Notes under the pieces: generated by a model
What the model was told of the DNA's origin: nothing
Seen by the model: the letters and a program-made list of their open reading frames with translations, nothing else
Database searches by the model: none
DNA from: CALKAL01 sp051846895
GTDB taxonomy: Bacteria > Bacillota > Bacilli > Bacillales > Alkalibacillaceae
DNA length: 64,000 nt
Assembly (NCBI GenBank): GCA_051846895.1
Contig: JBPYCQ010000002.1
Location: 186,001-250,000 of the forward strand
Direction of reading: 5' to 3'
Shown here: positions 42,692 to 50,606 of the stretch, in pieces
Numbering within the stretch: the stretch's first letter is position 1
How the letters are laid out: every line of letters starts with the position of its first letter
Position numbers and translations under genes: made by a program

Positions 42692-43219
42692 ATGGATTCT
42701 ATATTTATTTTTATAAGTTTTGTCATTCATGTTATTACCTTTATTATTATCTTTTTATTTTATCAAAAATTACAGCAAGCAACAGAAGGTGAAAGAAACT
42801 TTGAAAGGCGAGTTCAAGAAGTAGAAGATTTATTTAACTCATACCTACTTGAAATTAAAGATGAAAATCGTAAATTTTTAGAAGCTATTACCCATATTGA
42901 TAGTGAAACTCAACATAACGATCACCAAACTAGTGATACTCAAGATATATTAAAAAAACAACAGTTTTCGGATAAAAATGTTAAGTATGATTATCATATT
43001 GATAAAGAGGCTGAAAATAATAAAAAACATAAGTCATCTCAAAAATATAAGATTGAAAATGTTTCATTAAATGATCAATTTGAAAGACCATCAATTCAAG
43101 CACAAATTATGCAACTATATTCAGCTGGTCATTCAGTAGAGGAGATTGCGAAAAAACTAAATAAAGGGAACACAGAAGTTGAACTCATTGTAAAATTTAA
43201 TCAGAAAATGATGAATTAA
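42692..43219 (+). CDS. swrB: SwrB-like (YlxL) membrane protein
   Basis: Probable homologue of SwrB, which in B. subtilis promotes hook-basal-body completion and swarming. The 175 residues have an N-terminal membrane helix (4-26), a coiled-coil and polar linker (30-130), and a C-terminal HTH-like segment (IMQLYSAGHSVEEIAKKLNK then TEVELIVKFN) that is the family hallmark. Here it is separated from sigD by two genes. Last gene of the fla/che operon; no terminator follows before the rpsB promoter. Confidence 0.82.
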   Translation: MDSIFIFISFVIHVITFIIIFLFYQKLQQATEGERNFERRVQEVEDLFNSYLLEIKDENRKFLEAITHIDSETQHNDHQTSDTQDILKKQQFSDKNVKYDYHIDKEAENNKKHKSSQKYKIENVSLNDQFERPSIQAQIMQLYSAGHSVEEIAKKLNKGNTEVELIVKFNQKMMN

Positions 43220-43222
43220 TAC

Positions 43223-43251
43223 TTGCTAGCAACCTGGCATTATGATATATT
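43223..43251 (+). promoter_or_regulatory. Sigma-A promoter of rpsB
   Basis: TTGCTA (43223-43228), 17-bp spacer, TATATT (43246-43251). It begins 4 bp after the swrB stop and gives a leader of about 110 nt. Confidence 0.65.
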
Positions 43252-43257
43252 AACTTT

Positions 43258-43366
43258 TGGTGTTAATACACACGCTTACGGAGATAAATGAATGGTGCTT
43301 ATAAATATTAAGTGGTCATTTATCTATGAAATGAGCGGAGGAATAAAACCATAGGAGGAAAAGAAT
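43258..43366 (+). promoter_or_regulatory. Structured 5' leader of rpsB
   Basis: A perfect 10-bp stem AGATAAATGA (43282-43291) with TCATTTATCT (43316-43325) encloses a second helix CTTA/TAAG (43298-43301 with 43309-43312). Two SD-like sequences follow, GCGGAGGAAT at 43335 (no start codon in range) and AGGAGGAAAA at 43353, only the second serving the ATG 43367. No U-run, so control, if any, would be translational. It could be an S2 autoregulatory element (inference). Confidence 0.5.
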
Positions 43367-44119
43367 ATGTCAGTCATATCAATGAAACAATTGCTTGAAG
43401 CAGGTGTTCATTTTGGACACCAAACACGCCGTTGGAATCCGAAAATGAAAAGATACATTTTCACAGAAAGAAACGGTATTTATATTATTGATCTTCAAAA
43501 AACAGTTAAGAAAATCGATGAAGCTTACAACTTCATAAAAGAAGTTGCTCAAGACGGTGGTAACATCTTATTCGTCGGTACGAAAAAACAAGCACAAGAT
43601 ACTGTTAAAGAAGAAGCTATTCGTTCTGGAATGTACTACGTTAACCAACGTTGGTTAGGTGGAACATTAACAAACTTCCAGACTATTCAAAAACGTGTAA
43701 GTCGTTTGAAAGATATCGAAAGAATGGAAGAAGACGGAACATTTGATGTCCTTCCTAAAAAAGAAGTTGTTATGATTCTTAAAGAAAAAGAACGTCTAGA
43801 GAAATTTTTAGGCGGGGTAAAAGATATGGAACAACTTCCAGACGCTTTATTCGTTGTTGACCCACGTAAGGAACGTATCGCTATTGCAGAAGCTCATAAA
43901 TTAAACATTCCAATCGTAGCTATGGTCGATACGAACTGTGATCCAGACGAAGTAGACTATGTTATCCCTGCTAACGATGATGCTATTCGTGCAGTAAAAT
44001 TAATTACTGCTAAAATGGCAGATGCGATATTAGAAGTAAAACAAGGTGAAATGACTGCTGATGTTTCCGAACAACAAGTTGAAGCTTCAGACGTTGAAGA
44101 GGAAGCAGTAGAAGAGTAA
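43367..44119 (+). CDS. rpsB: 30S ribosomal protein S2
   Basis: Small-subunit protein near the mRNA exit. The 250 residues carry all family blocks: MKQLLEAGVHFGHQTRRWNPK, NGIYIIDLQKT, GTKKQAQDTVKEEA, RWLGGTLTNFQTI, and DALFVVDPRKERIAIAEAH, with the usual acidic C-terminal tail. SD AGGAGG. Followed by a strong terminator before tsf. Confidence 0.98.
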   Translation: MSVISMKQLLEAGVHFGHQTRRWNPKMKRYIFTERNGIYIIDLQKTVKKIDEAYNFIKEVAQDGGNILFVGTKKQAQDTVKEEAIRSGMYYVNQRWLGGTLTNFQTIQKRVSRLKDIERMEEDGTFDVLPKKEVVMILKEKERLEKFLGGVKDMEQLPDALFVVDPRKERIAIAEAHKLNIPIVAMVDTNCDPDEVDYVIPANDDAIRAVKLITAKMADAILEVKQGEMTADVSEQQVEASDVEEEAVEE

Positions 44120-44126
44120 AAGGTCG

Positions 44127-44163
44127 AGGTGATAAGAGGGGATGCCTTTTATCACCTTTTTTT
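44127..44163 (+). terminator. Intrinsic terminator/attenuator between rpsB and tsf
   Basis: AGGTGATAAGAGG (44127-44139) pairs, with G-U pairs, with CCTTTTATCACCT (44145-44157), then T residues to 44163. It should reduce tsf expression relative to rpsB. Confidence 0.9.
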
Positions 44164-44213
44164 AAAGCTGTTAAATATTTTACTTTTTGAATACTTTACA
44201 AGGAGGATCTACA

Positions 44214-45098
44214 ATGACTATTACAGCTCAAATGGTTAAGGAATTACGTGAAAAAACAGGTGCAGGTATGATGGACTGCAAAAAGGCATTACAAGAAACT
44301 GATGGTGATTTAGAAAAAGCAATTGACTATTTAAGAGAAAAAGGAATTGCTAAAGCTGCTAAAAAGGCAGACCGTATTGCTGCAGAAGGTTCGTCTCACA
44401 TTGTTAGTGAAGGAAATACAGCTGTTATAATTGAAGTGAACAGCGAGACAGATTTCGTTGCTAAAAACGATGAGTTTAAAAACCTTCTAAATGAAATTGC
44501 TACACATATTTTAAATCAAAAACCAGCAAATCTTGAAGAAGCAATGGGACAAAAACTTCACGGTGAAGGTGAAACTTTACAAGAATACATCAATTCTGCT
44601 ATTGCTAAAATTGGTGAAAAACTATCATTACGCCGTTTTGCAATTTTAGAAAAAGATGATAATGCTGCATTCGGAGAATATTTACACATGGGTGGAAAAA
44701 TTGGCGTACTATCAGTTCTTGATGGAACGACAGATGAAGTAGTTGCTAAAGATGTTTCTATGCATGTTGCTGCTGTAAACCCTCGTTATGTAGATAGAGA
44801 CGCAGTAACTGAAGAAGAAATCGAAAGAGAAAGAGAAGTTTTAAAACAACAAGCACTTAACGAAGGTAAACCAGAAAATATTGTTGAAAAAATGGTTGAA
44901 GGTCGTCTAAGAAAATTCTTTGAAGAGATCTGTTTAGTTGAACAGCCTTTTGTTAAAGATCCGGATCAGAAAGTGAAACAATACGTTGAATCTAAAGGTG
45001 CGACTGTTAAAACATTTGTTCGTTATGAGGTCGGAGAAGGCTTGGAAAAACGCGAAGAAAACTTTGCTGATGAAGTAATGAGCCAACTTAAGAAATAA
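44214..45098 (+). CDS. tsf: Elongation factor Ts
   Basis: Nucleotide exchange factor for EF-Tu. The 294 residues contain the N-terminal VKELREKTGAGMMDCKKALQ and GDLEKAIDYLREKG, and the TDFVAKN core motif (residues 79-85 region). ATG 44214 follows AAGGAGGA; the in-frame frame open from 44187 overlaps that SD. Second gene after rpsB in the conserved rpsB-tsf-pyrH-frr order. Confidence 0.98.
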   Translation: MTITAQMVKELREKTGAGMMDCKKALQETDGDLEKAIDYLREKGIAKAAKKADRIAAEGSSHIVSEGNTAVIIEVNSETDFVAKNDEFKNLLNEIATHILNQKPANLEEAMGQKLHGEGETLQEYINSAIAKIGEKLSLRRFAILEKDDNAAFGEYLHMGGKIGVLSVLDGTTDEVVAKDVSMHVAAVNPRYVDRDAVTEEEIEREREVLKQQALNEGKPENIVEKMVEGRLRKFFEEICLVEQPFVKDPDQKVKQYVESKGATVKTFVRYEVGEGLEKREENFADEVMSQLKK

Positions 45099-45114
45099 TA
45101 TGGATCAATAAGGG

Positions 45115-45144
45115 AATAGGGGACACAGTGTGTTCCCTATTTTT
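45115..45144 (+). terminator. Intrinsic terminator after tsf
   Basis: AATAGGGGACAC (45115-45126) pairs with GTGTTCCCTATT (45130-45141, one G-U) around a 3-nt loop and runs into TTTTT. Positioned between tsf and pyrH. Confidence 0.88.
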
Positions 45145-45201
45145 CGAACATAATTACTTAAAATGTCTTTAAATAAACAAATGAACATAACGGAGGTAAC
45201 T

Positions 45202-45927
45202 ATGTCGACAACCAAATACAAACGCATTGTTCTAAAATTGAGTGGAGAAGCATTAAGTGGTACTAAAGGTTCTGGAATTGATCCGAAGTTTATAAAGTCA
45301 ATTGCTGAGCAAATTAAAGAAATTCATGAATTAGGTGTTGAAATAGCCATTGTGGTTGGCGGAGGTAACCTTTGGCGTGGTAAAATAGGTAGTGAGGTTG
45401 GTATGGACCGTGCGAATGCTGACTATATGGGAATGTTAGCAACAGTGATGAATTCTTTAGCACTCCAAGATAGTTTAGAAAACTTAGGCATTCCAACACG
45501 TGTTCAAACATCAATTGAAATGAGACAAGTTGCAGAACCATATATCCGACGTAAGGCGATGCGTCATCTAGAAAAAAAACGTGTCGTTATTTTTGCGGGG
45601 GGCACTGGAAATCCGTATTTTTCAACAGATACTACTGCAGCGCTTCGAGCAGCTGAGATGGAAGCAGATGTTATATTAATGGCTAAAAACAATGTCGATG
45701 GTGTCTATAATGATGACCCTAAATTGAACGAAAATGCCAAAAAATATACAGAGTTGTCCTATTTAGATCTACTAAATAAAGGATTAGGAGTTATGGATTC
45801 AACCGCGTCATCACTTTGTATGGATAATAATATATCATTAATCGTGTTTTCAATCATGGAAAGTGGTAATATAAAACGTGTAGTGACCGGTGAAAATATA
45901 GGAACAATTATTAGGAGGAAGTCGTAA
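45202..45927 (+). CDS. pyrH: UMP kinase
   Basis: Phosphorylates UMP to UDP in pyrimidine nucleotide synthesis. The 241 residues show the amino-acid-kinase fold: RIVLKLSGEALSG, IVVGGGNLWRG, VIFAGGTGNPYFSTDT and MAKNNVDGVYNDDPK. ATG 45202 follows CGGAGGT; the longer frame starting 45163 has no SD. The stop overlaps the frr ATG by one base. Confidence 0.97.
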   Translation: MSTTKYKRIVLKLSGEALSGTKGSGIDPKFIKSIAEQIKEIHELGVEIAIVVGGGNLWRGKIGSEVGMDRANADYMGMLATVMNSLALQDSLENLGIPTRVQTSIEMRQVAEPYIRRKAMRHLEKKRVVIFAGGTGNPYFSTDTTAALRAAEMEADVILMAKNNVDGVYNDDPKLNENAKKYTELSYLDLLNKGLGVMDSTASSLCMDNNISLIVFSIMESGNIKRVVTGENIGTIIRRKS

Positions 45928-46484
45928 TGGGAGAATCAGTTATTAAAGATTGTCGTGAACGAATGGGGAAATCAGTACAAGCATTTGGTAGACAATTATC
46001 TACTGTCCGTGCAGGTCGAGCTAATCCCTCAATACTTGACAGTGTATTTGTTGAATACTACGGAGCGAACACGCCTTTGAATCAATTGTCGACGGTTTCA
46101 GCACCTGAGCCTCGATTGTTAGTTATTTCTCCTTTTGATAAATCTGCCGTAGAAAATATAGAAAAAGCTATTTTAAAAGCGGATCTAGGTTTGACGCCAA
46201 ACAATGATGGAAATGTTATTCGAATTAATATTCCTGCATTAACTGAAGAACGTCGTAAAGATTTAGTCAAAATTGTTAAAAAATATGCCGAAGAAAGTAG
46301 AGTCCAAGTACGTAATATTCGTCGGGATGCAAACGATGAATTGAAAAAGTTGGAGAAAAACGGTGATATTACTGAAGATGAACTACGCGTTTATCAAGAC
46401 GATGTTCAAAAAGTTACCGATCAGCATATTGACGAAATTGATCAAATGTTAGAAGCTAAAGAAAAAGAAATTTTAGAAGTATAA
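45927..46484 (+). CDS. frr: Ribosome recycling factor
   Basis: Splits post-termination ribosomes with EF-G. The 185 residues show the family blocks STVRAGRANPSILD, YYGANTPLNQLSTVSAPEPRLLVI, RINIPALTEERRKDLVK and VRNIRRDAND. SD AGGAGG lies within pyrH. Followed by a terminator, ending the rpsB cluster. Confidence 0.97.
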   Translation: MGESVIKDCRERMGKSVQAFGRQLSTVRAGRANPSILDSVFVEYYGANTPLNQLSTVSAPEPRLLVISPFDKSAVENIEKAILKADLGLTPNNDGNVIRINIPALTEERRKDLVKIVKKYAEESRVQVRNIRRDANDELKKLEKNGDITEDELRVYQDDVQKVTDQHIDEIDQMLEAKEKEILEV

Positions 46485-46525
46485 TTTAAGAGGAGAAATA
46501 GTACTATTTACAGTTTTAAGTTCAA

Positions 46526-46563
46526 TAGCTTTCGCTTACAATAGAGCGAAAGCTAAATTTTTC
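46526..46563 (+). terminator. Intrinsic terminator after frr
   Basis: A perfect 11-bp stem TAGCTTTCGCT (46526-46536) with AGCGAAAGCTA (46545-46555), 8-nt loop, followed by AATTTTTC. Confidence 0.85.
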
Positions 46564-46589
46564 TAAGTAACTTATGAGAGGGATTTATT

Positions 46590-47333
46590 ATGATTTTTCG
46601 TTCTTCATCTAAAAAGCAGGGGAAAATTAACAAAGATAATATACCTGAGCATATCGCTATTATCATGGATGGCAATGGTCGCTGGGCTAAAGAACGTGGA
46701 CTACCAAGAATTGCAGGCCATAGAGAAGGTATGAAAACGATAAAGAAAATCGTTCAACGTGCAGTGGATTTAAATGTTAAAGCATTGACAATGTACGCAT
46801 TTTCTACTGAAAATTGGAAAAGACCTGCTAAAGAAGTTGAGTTTATATTGAAACTGCCTTCTCGATTTTTAGATACATACTTACCAGATTTAATCAAGAA
46901 CAATGTTAGAGTTACGATGATCGGTGATTATGATTCATTACCCGACTTCACAAAGGAAGCTGTAAAATATTCAATTGAACAGACGAAACATAACACGGGT
47001 TTAGTTTTAAACTTCGCTTTAAATTATGGAAGCCGATCAGAGATTGTAGATGCTATTAAAGCGATTTGTCATGATGTAGAAAATAACAAGCTAACCGTAA
47101 ATGATATCAATGAATCTACTGTATCCAATTATTTATTAACTAAGGATTTAAATGACCCAGATTTAGTTATCAGAACTAGTGGTGAACAACGAATTAGTAA
47201 TTATTTACTTTGGCAAATAGCTTATTCAGAGTTATATTTCACGAAAAAGTACTGGCCTGACTTTAATGAAGAGGCATTAGATGAAGCGATTGAGGAATAT
47301 CAAAACCGAAAAAGACGATTCGGTGGGTTATAA
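46590..47333 (+). CDS. uppS: Undecaprenyl diphosphate synthase (isoprenyl transferase)
   Basis: Cis-prenyltransferase making the C55 lipid carrier for cell-wall polymers. The 247 residues have IAIIMDGNGRWAKERGLPR with the catalytic Asp, GHREGMKTIK, ALTMYAFSTENWKRP, and the C-terminal DLVIRTSGEQRISNYLLWQ followed by YSELYF. Start ATG follows GAGAGGG. First gene of the uppS-cdsA-dxr-rseP-proS-polC series conserved in Bacillus. Confidence 0.97.
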   Translation: MIFRSSSKKQGKINKDNIPEHIAIIMDGNGRWAKERGLPRIAGHREGMKTIKKIVQRAVDLNVKALTMYAFSTENWKRPAKEVEFILKLPSRFLDTYLPDLIKNNVRVTMIGDYDSLPDFTKEAVKYSIEQTKHNTGLVLNFALNYGSRSEIVDAIKAICHDVENNKLTVNDINESTVSNYLLTKDLNDPDLVIRTSGEQRISNYLLWQIAYSELYFTKKYWPDFNEEALDEAIEEYQNRKRRFGGL

Positions 47334-47345
47334 GGTTGTGTATTA

Positions 47346-48134
47346 ATGAAAACTAGAATTATTACAGCAATTATTGGACTACTCATATTTTTACCAATCA
47401 TTTATATTGGTAATTGGCCGTTTATTATTTTTATGACTATAGTTTCTATTCTTGCTTTTTTAGAAATATTAAAGATGAGAAATTTAAAAGCACTCTCTTT
47501 CCCTGCGATTATTGGGGGTCTTTTACTTTTAATCATTATGCTACGACACAAGCTTGATACGGTATCGCCTTACTTAGCTGAACATATGTATGAGTTAATC
47601 TATGCAGGTATTCTTATACTATTTATATACTCTGTTTGGAAAAAAAATCAGTTTTCATTCGATGATGTAGCCTATGTATTATTATCTTTCCTATACGTCG
47701 GAGTTGGTTTTAGTTACTTTGTAGAAACAAGAATATTAGGGTTAGAGTACGTCTTATTCGTATTAACAATTATTTGGCTTACTGATTCAGGGGCATACTT
47801 TATTGGACGTGCTTTAGGAAAAAGAAAATTGTGGCCAGCTATTAGCCCTAAAAAAACAATAGAAGGATTTATTGGAGGTATAGTTTGCGCGGTAATTGCC
47901 ACTTCAATATTCCAAATGATCCATCCGTTACATGAGCATGTTATAGTTGTCGTTTTAGTAACTATTGCAGCGTCAATTTTAGCACAAATAGGTGATTTAG
48001 TTGAATCAGCATTAAAACGGAAATATAATGTAAAAGATTCAGGAAATCTTTTACCTGGTCATGGAGGAGTTTTAGATCGTTTTGATAGTTTAATTTTTAT
48101 GGTACCGTTTTTACATTTTATTCAATTTATTTAA
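47346..48134 (+). CDS. cdsA: Phosphatidate cytidylyltransferase
   Basis: Makes CDP-diacylglycerol for phospholipid synthesis in the membrane. The 262 residues show about eight hydrophobic segments and the C-terminal signature KRKYNVKDSGNLLPGHGGVL then DRFDS (near 222-248), with SDSGAYFIGRALGKRKLWP-like TDSGAYFIGRALGK and ISPKKTIEGFIGG upstream. It starts 13 bp after uppS. Confidence 0.96.
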   Translation: MKTRIITAIIGLLIFLPIIYIGNWPFIIFMTIVSILAFLEILKMRNLKALSFPAIIGGLLLLIIMLRHKLDTVSPYLAEHMYELIYAGILILFIYSVWKKNQFSFDDVAYVLLSFLYVGVGFSYFVETRILGLEYVLFVLTIIWLTDSGAYFIGRALGKRKLWPAISPKKTIEGFIGGIVCAVIATSIFQMIHPLHEHVIVVVLVTIAASILAQIGDLVESALKRKYNVKDSGNLLPGHGGVLDRFDSLIFMVPFLHFIQFI

Positions 48135-48153
48135 CGTAAAATGAGGGTTTAAA

Positions 48154-49302
48154 ATGAAGAACATTACATTATTAGGTGGCACAGGCTCTATTGGCATTCA
48201 AACTATTGATGTTATTAAAGCTAATAAAGAACAATTTCAATTATTTGCATATGCTTTTGGTTCAAATATAGATGTGGCTATACCAATTATTGAAGAATTG
48301 CGCCCTAAATTTATCGTTACTAAAAATAAAGCGATTAGTGAACAAGTAAAGACTCATATTTCATACGGTGCAAAAATAAGTTATGGGATGGAGGCACTAT
48401 GTGAAATTTCTACTCATCCGGATGTAGACTTAGTTGTAAATGCTTTATTAGGTAGTATGGGACTGCAACCAACTTTAGATGCAATACGAGCTAAAAAGAA
48501 AATTGCTTTTGCTAATAAAGAAACATTAGTCACAGCTGGACACATTATCATGGAAGAGGCAAAAAAATATAAAGTTGACTTGCTACCGATCGATAGTGAA
48601 CACGCTGCGATTCATCAATGTTTAGCTAGTTCTAATTTGGATGATGTAAAGCGTATAATTTTAACAGCCTCTGGCGGTAGCTTTCGTGATCGGAGTCGGG
48701 AAGAATTAATTGGTGTTACGAAAAAAGATGCTCTTAATCATCCGAATTGGGAAATGGGAGCAAAAATAACGATTGATTCGGCAACAATGATGAATAAAGG
48801 ATTAGAAGTCATTGAAGCACACTGGTTATTTTCAATGCCATATGAACAAATAGATGTCATCATGCATAGAGAGTCTGTTATACACTCTATGGTTGAATAT
48901 GTTGACCAATCCATTATTGCTCAATTAGGAACTCCAGACATGCGAATTCCAATCCAATATGCGATGACTTATCCAAAACGCATGTCATATTCTATGAGTG
49001 AAGGATTAGACTTTGTTTCAATTGGAGCATTACATTTCGAAGAGTTAAGCTTTGAACGTTTCCCTTGTTTAAAAATGGCTTATGAAGCTGGAAAAACTGG
49101 GGGTTCAATGCCAACCGTTTTAAATGCGGCCAATGAAGTTGCTGTTCAACTATTTTTAGAGGATAAAATAAAGTTTTTAGAGATTGAAAAATTAATTGAA
49201 AATCAGTTAGAGAAACATCAACTGATTAAAAATCCAGACTTAGAAACTATTCTTACCATTGATCATGATGTAAGACAAGACGTTTTAAGTGTAGTTAGAT
49301 AA
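48154..49302 (+). CDS. dxr: 1-deoxy-D-xylulose 5-phosphate reductoisomerase
   Basis: NADPH-dependent second step of the MEP isoprenoid pathway, upstream of UppS substrate supply. The 382 residues have LLGGTGSIGIQTIDVI (NADPH fold), FANKETLVTAGHII, the metal/substrate motif LPIDSEHAAIHQC, LTASGGSFRD, MGAKITIDSATMMNKGLEVIE. 20 bp after cdsA. Confidence 0.97.
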   Translation: MKNITLLGGTGSIGIQTIDVIKANKEQFQLFAYAFGSNIDVAIPIIEELRPKFIVTKNKAISEQVKTHISYGAKISYGMEALCEISTHPDVDLVVNALLGSMGLQPTLDAIRAKKKIAFANKETLVTAGHIIMEEAKKYKVDLLPIDSEHAAIHQCLASSNLDDVKRIILTASGGSFRDRSREELIGVTKKDALNHPNWEMGAKITIDSATMMNKGLEVIEAHWLFSMPYEQIDVIMHRESVIHSMVEYVDQSIIAQLGTPDMRIPIQYAMTYPKRMSYSMSEGLDFVSIGALHFEELSFERFPCLKMAYEAGKTGGSMPTVLNAANEVAVQLFLEDKIKFLEIEKLIENQLEKHQLIKNPDLETILTIDHDVRQDVLSVVR

Positions 49303-49317
49303 AGGAAGGTGCTTTTT

Positions 49318-50580
49318 TTGAATCCGAATACAATTATAGCTTTCATATTTATGTTTGGACTTCTAGTATTTATACATGAACTAGGTCATCTAATATTTGC
49401 TAAACGTGCGGGTATGTTAGCACGTGAGTTTGCCATAGGTTTTGGTCCTAAAATACTTTCCTATCGTAAAAATGAAACGTTATATACTGTAAGATTACTT
49501 CCTATTGGAGGATATGTTCGAGTAGCAGGGGAAGATCCTGAAATTATCGAATTAAAACCAGGCTACCATATAGGTCTAGAGTTTGACAATTTCAATCGAG
49601 TTAATAAAATCATAGTTAATAATAAATCAAAGCACCCTAATGCAAAAATAGTAGAAGTTGAACATATCGATCTTGACCATAAATTAGTAATTGATTGTTA
49701 TGATATTGAGACAGAAGAGCGTTTTTCTTATGACGTAGATCGAAAAGCTTTATTTGTAATGGATGAAAAAGAAACATTAATTGCACCGTATGACCGCCAA
49801 TTCGCATCTAAATCAGTTGGAAAAAAAGCAATGCAAGTTTTTGCCGGTCCAATGATGAATTTTCTATTAGCAATCGGTATTTTTATCGCACTTGGATTTT
49901 ACCAAGGTGTCCCAATTGATGAAGCTGTATTAGGAGGAATACAAGAAGGTTCTCCTGCGGCTGAAGCTGGATTAATTGAAGGCGACGAAGTTATAAAAAT
50001 TGATAATGAGCCAATAGAAGATTGGCTTAATCTAGTCTTATATATTCAAGAAAAGCCGAATGAAGAAATAACGTTGACGATTGATCGGAACGGTGAAATA
50101 ATTGAAGCAGAACTAACACCGGAATCATATACAGAAAATGGCCAAACAATCGGGCGAATTGGAGTTATGCGAGCCTTTGAGAAATCACCTGGAGATGTCA
50201 TTTTGTTTGGCTTTACTCAAACGTATGATTTGACGGTTCTCATTTTAGACGCAGTAGGACAATTAGTGACAGGTCAGTTGTCAATTGACGCACTTGCAGG
50301 ACCTGTTGGAATTTATACTGCCACAGATGAAGTAGTTGAAAAGGGATTTTTAACCTTTTTAACATGGACAGCAATGCTAAGTATTAATTTAGGGATTATT
50401 AATTTACTTCCTTTACCAGCGTTAGATGGTGGGCGTTTACTATTTTTAGGGATTGAGGCAGTGAGAGGCAAACCGCTTGATCCACAAAAAGAAGGTATTG
50501 TTCACTTCATTGGTTTTGCTTTACTAATGTTATTAATGATCATTGTTACATGGAATGATATTGAACGATTATTTATGTAA
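49318..50580 (+). CDS. rseP: Site-2 zinc metalloprotease RseP/RasP
   Basis: Intramembrane protease (RasP in B. subtilis) that completes anti-sigma-factor cleavage and clears signal peptides. The 420 residues have the first membrane helix with HELGH zinc ligands (near residues 20-24), a PDZ domain near 210-275 (GSPAAEAGLIEGDEVIKID), and the C-terminal NLLPLPALDGGRLL third ligand motif, ending with VTWNDIERLF. TTG 49318 suits the SD AAGGAAGG; GTG 49309 overlaps that SD. Confidence 0.95.
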   Translation: MNPNTIIAFIFMFGLLVFIHELGHLIFAKRAGMLAREFAIGFGPKILSYRKNETLYTVRLLPIGGYVRVAGEDPEIIELKPGYHIGLEFDNFNRVNKIIVNNKSKHPNAKIVEVEHIDLDHKLVIDCYDIETEERFSYDVDRKALFVMDEKETLIAPYDRQFASKSVGKKAMQVFAGPMMNFLLAIGIFIALGFYQGVPIDEAVLGGIQEGSPAAEAGLIEGDEVIKIDNEPIEDWLNLVLYIQEKPNEEITLTIDRNGEIIEAELTPESYTENGQTIGRIGVMRAFEKSPGDVILFGFTQTYDLTVLILDAVGQLVTGQLSIDALAGPVGIYTATDEVVEKGFLTFLTWTAMLSINLGIINLLPLPALDGGRLLFLGIEAVRGKPLDPQKEGIVHFIGFALLMLLMIIVTWNDIERLFM

Positions 50581-50606
50581 TTTAAATACAGTTGGGGTGA
50601 TGAACA

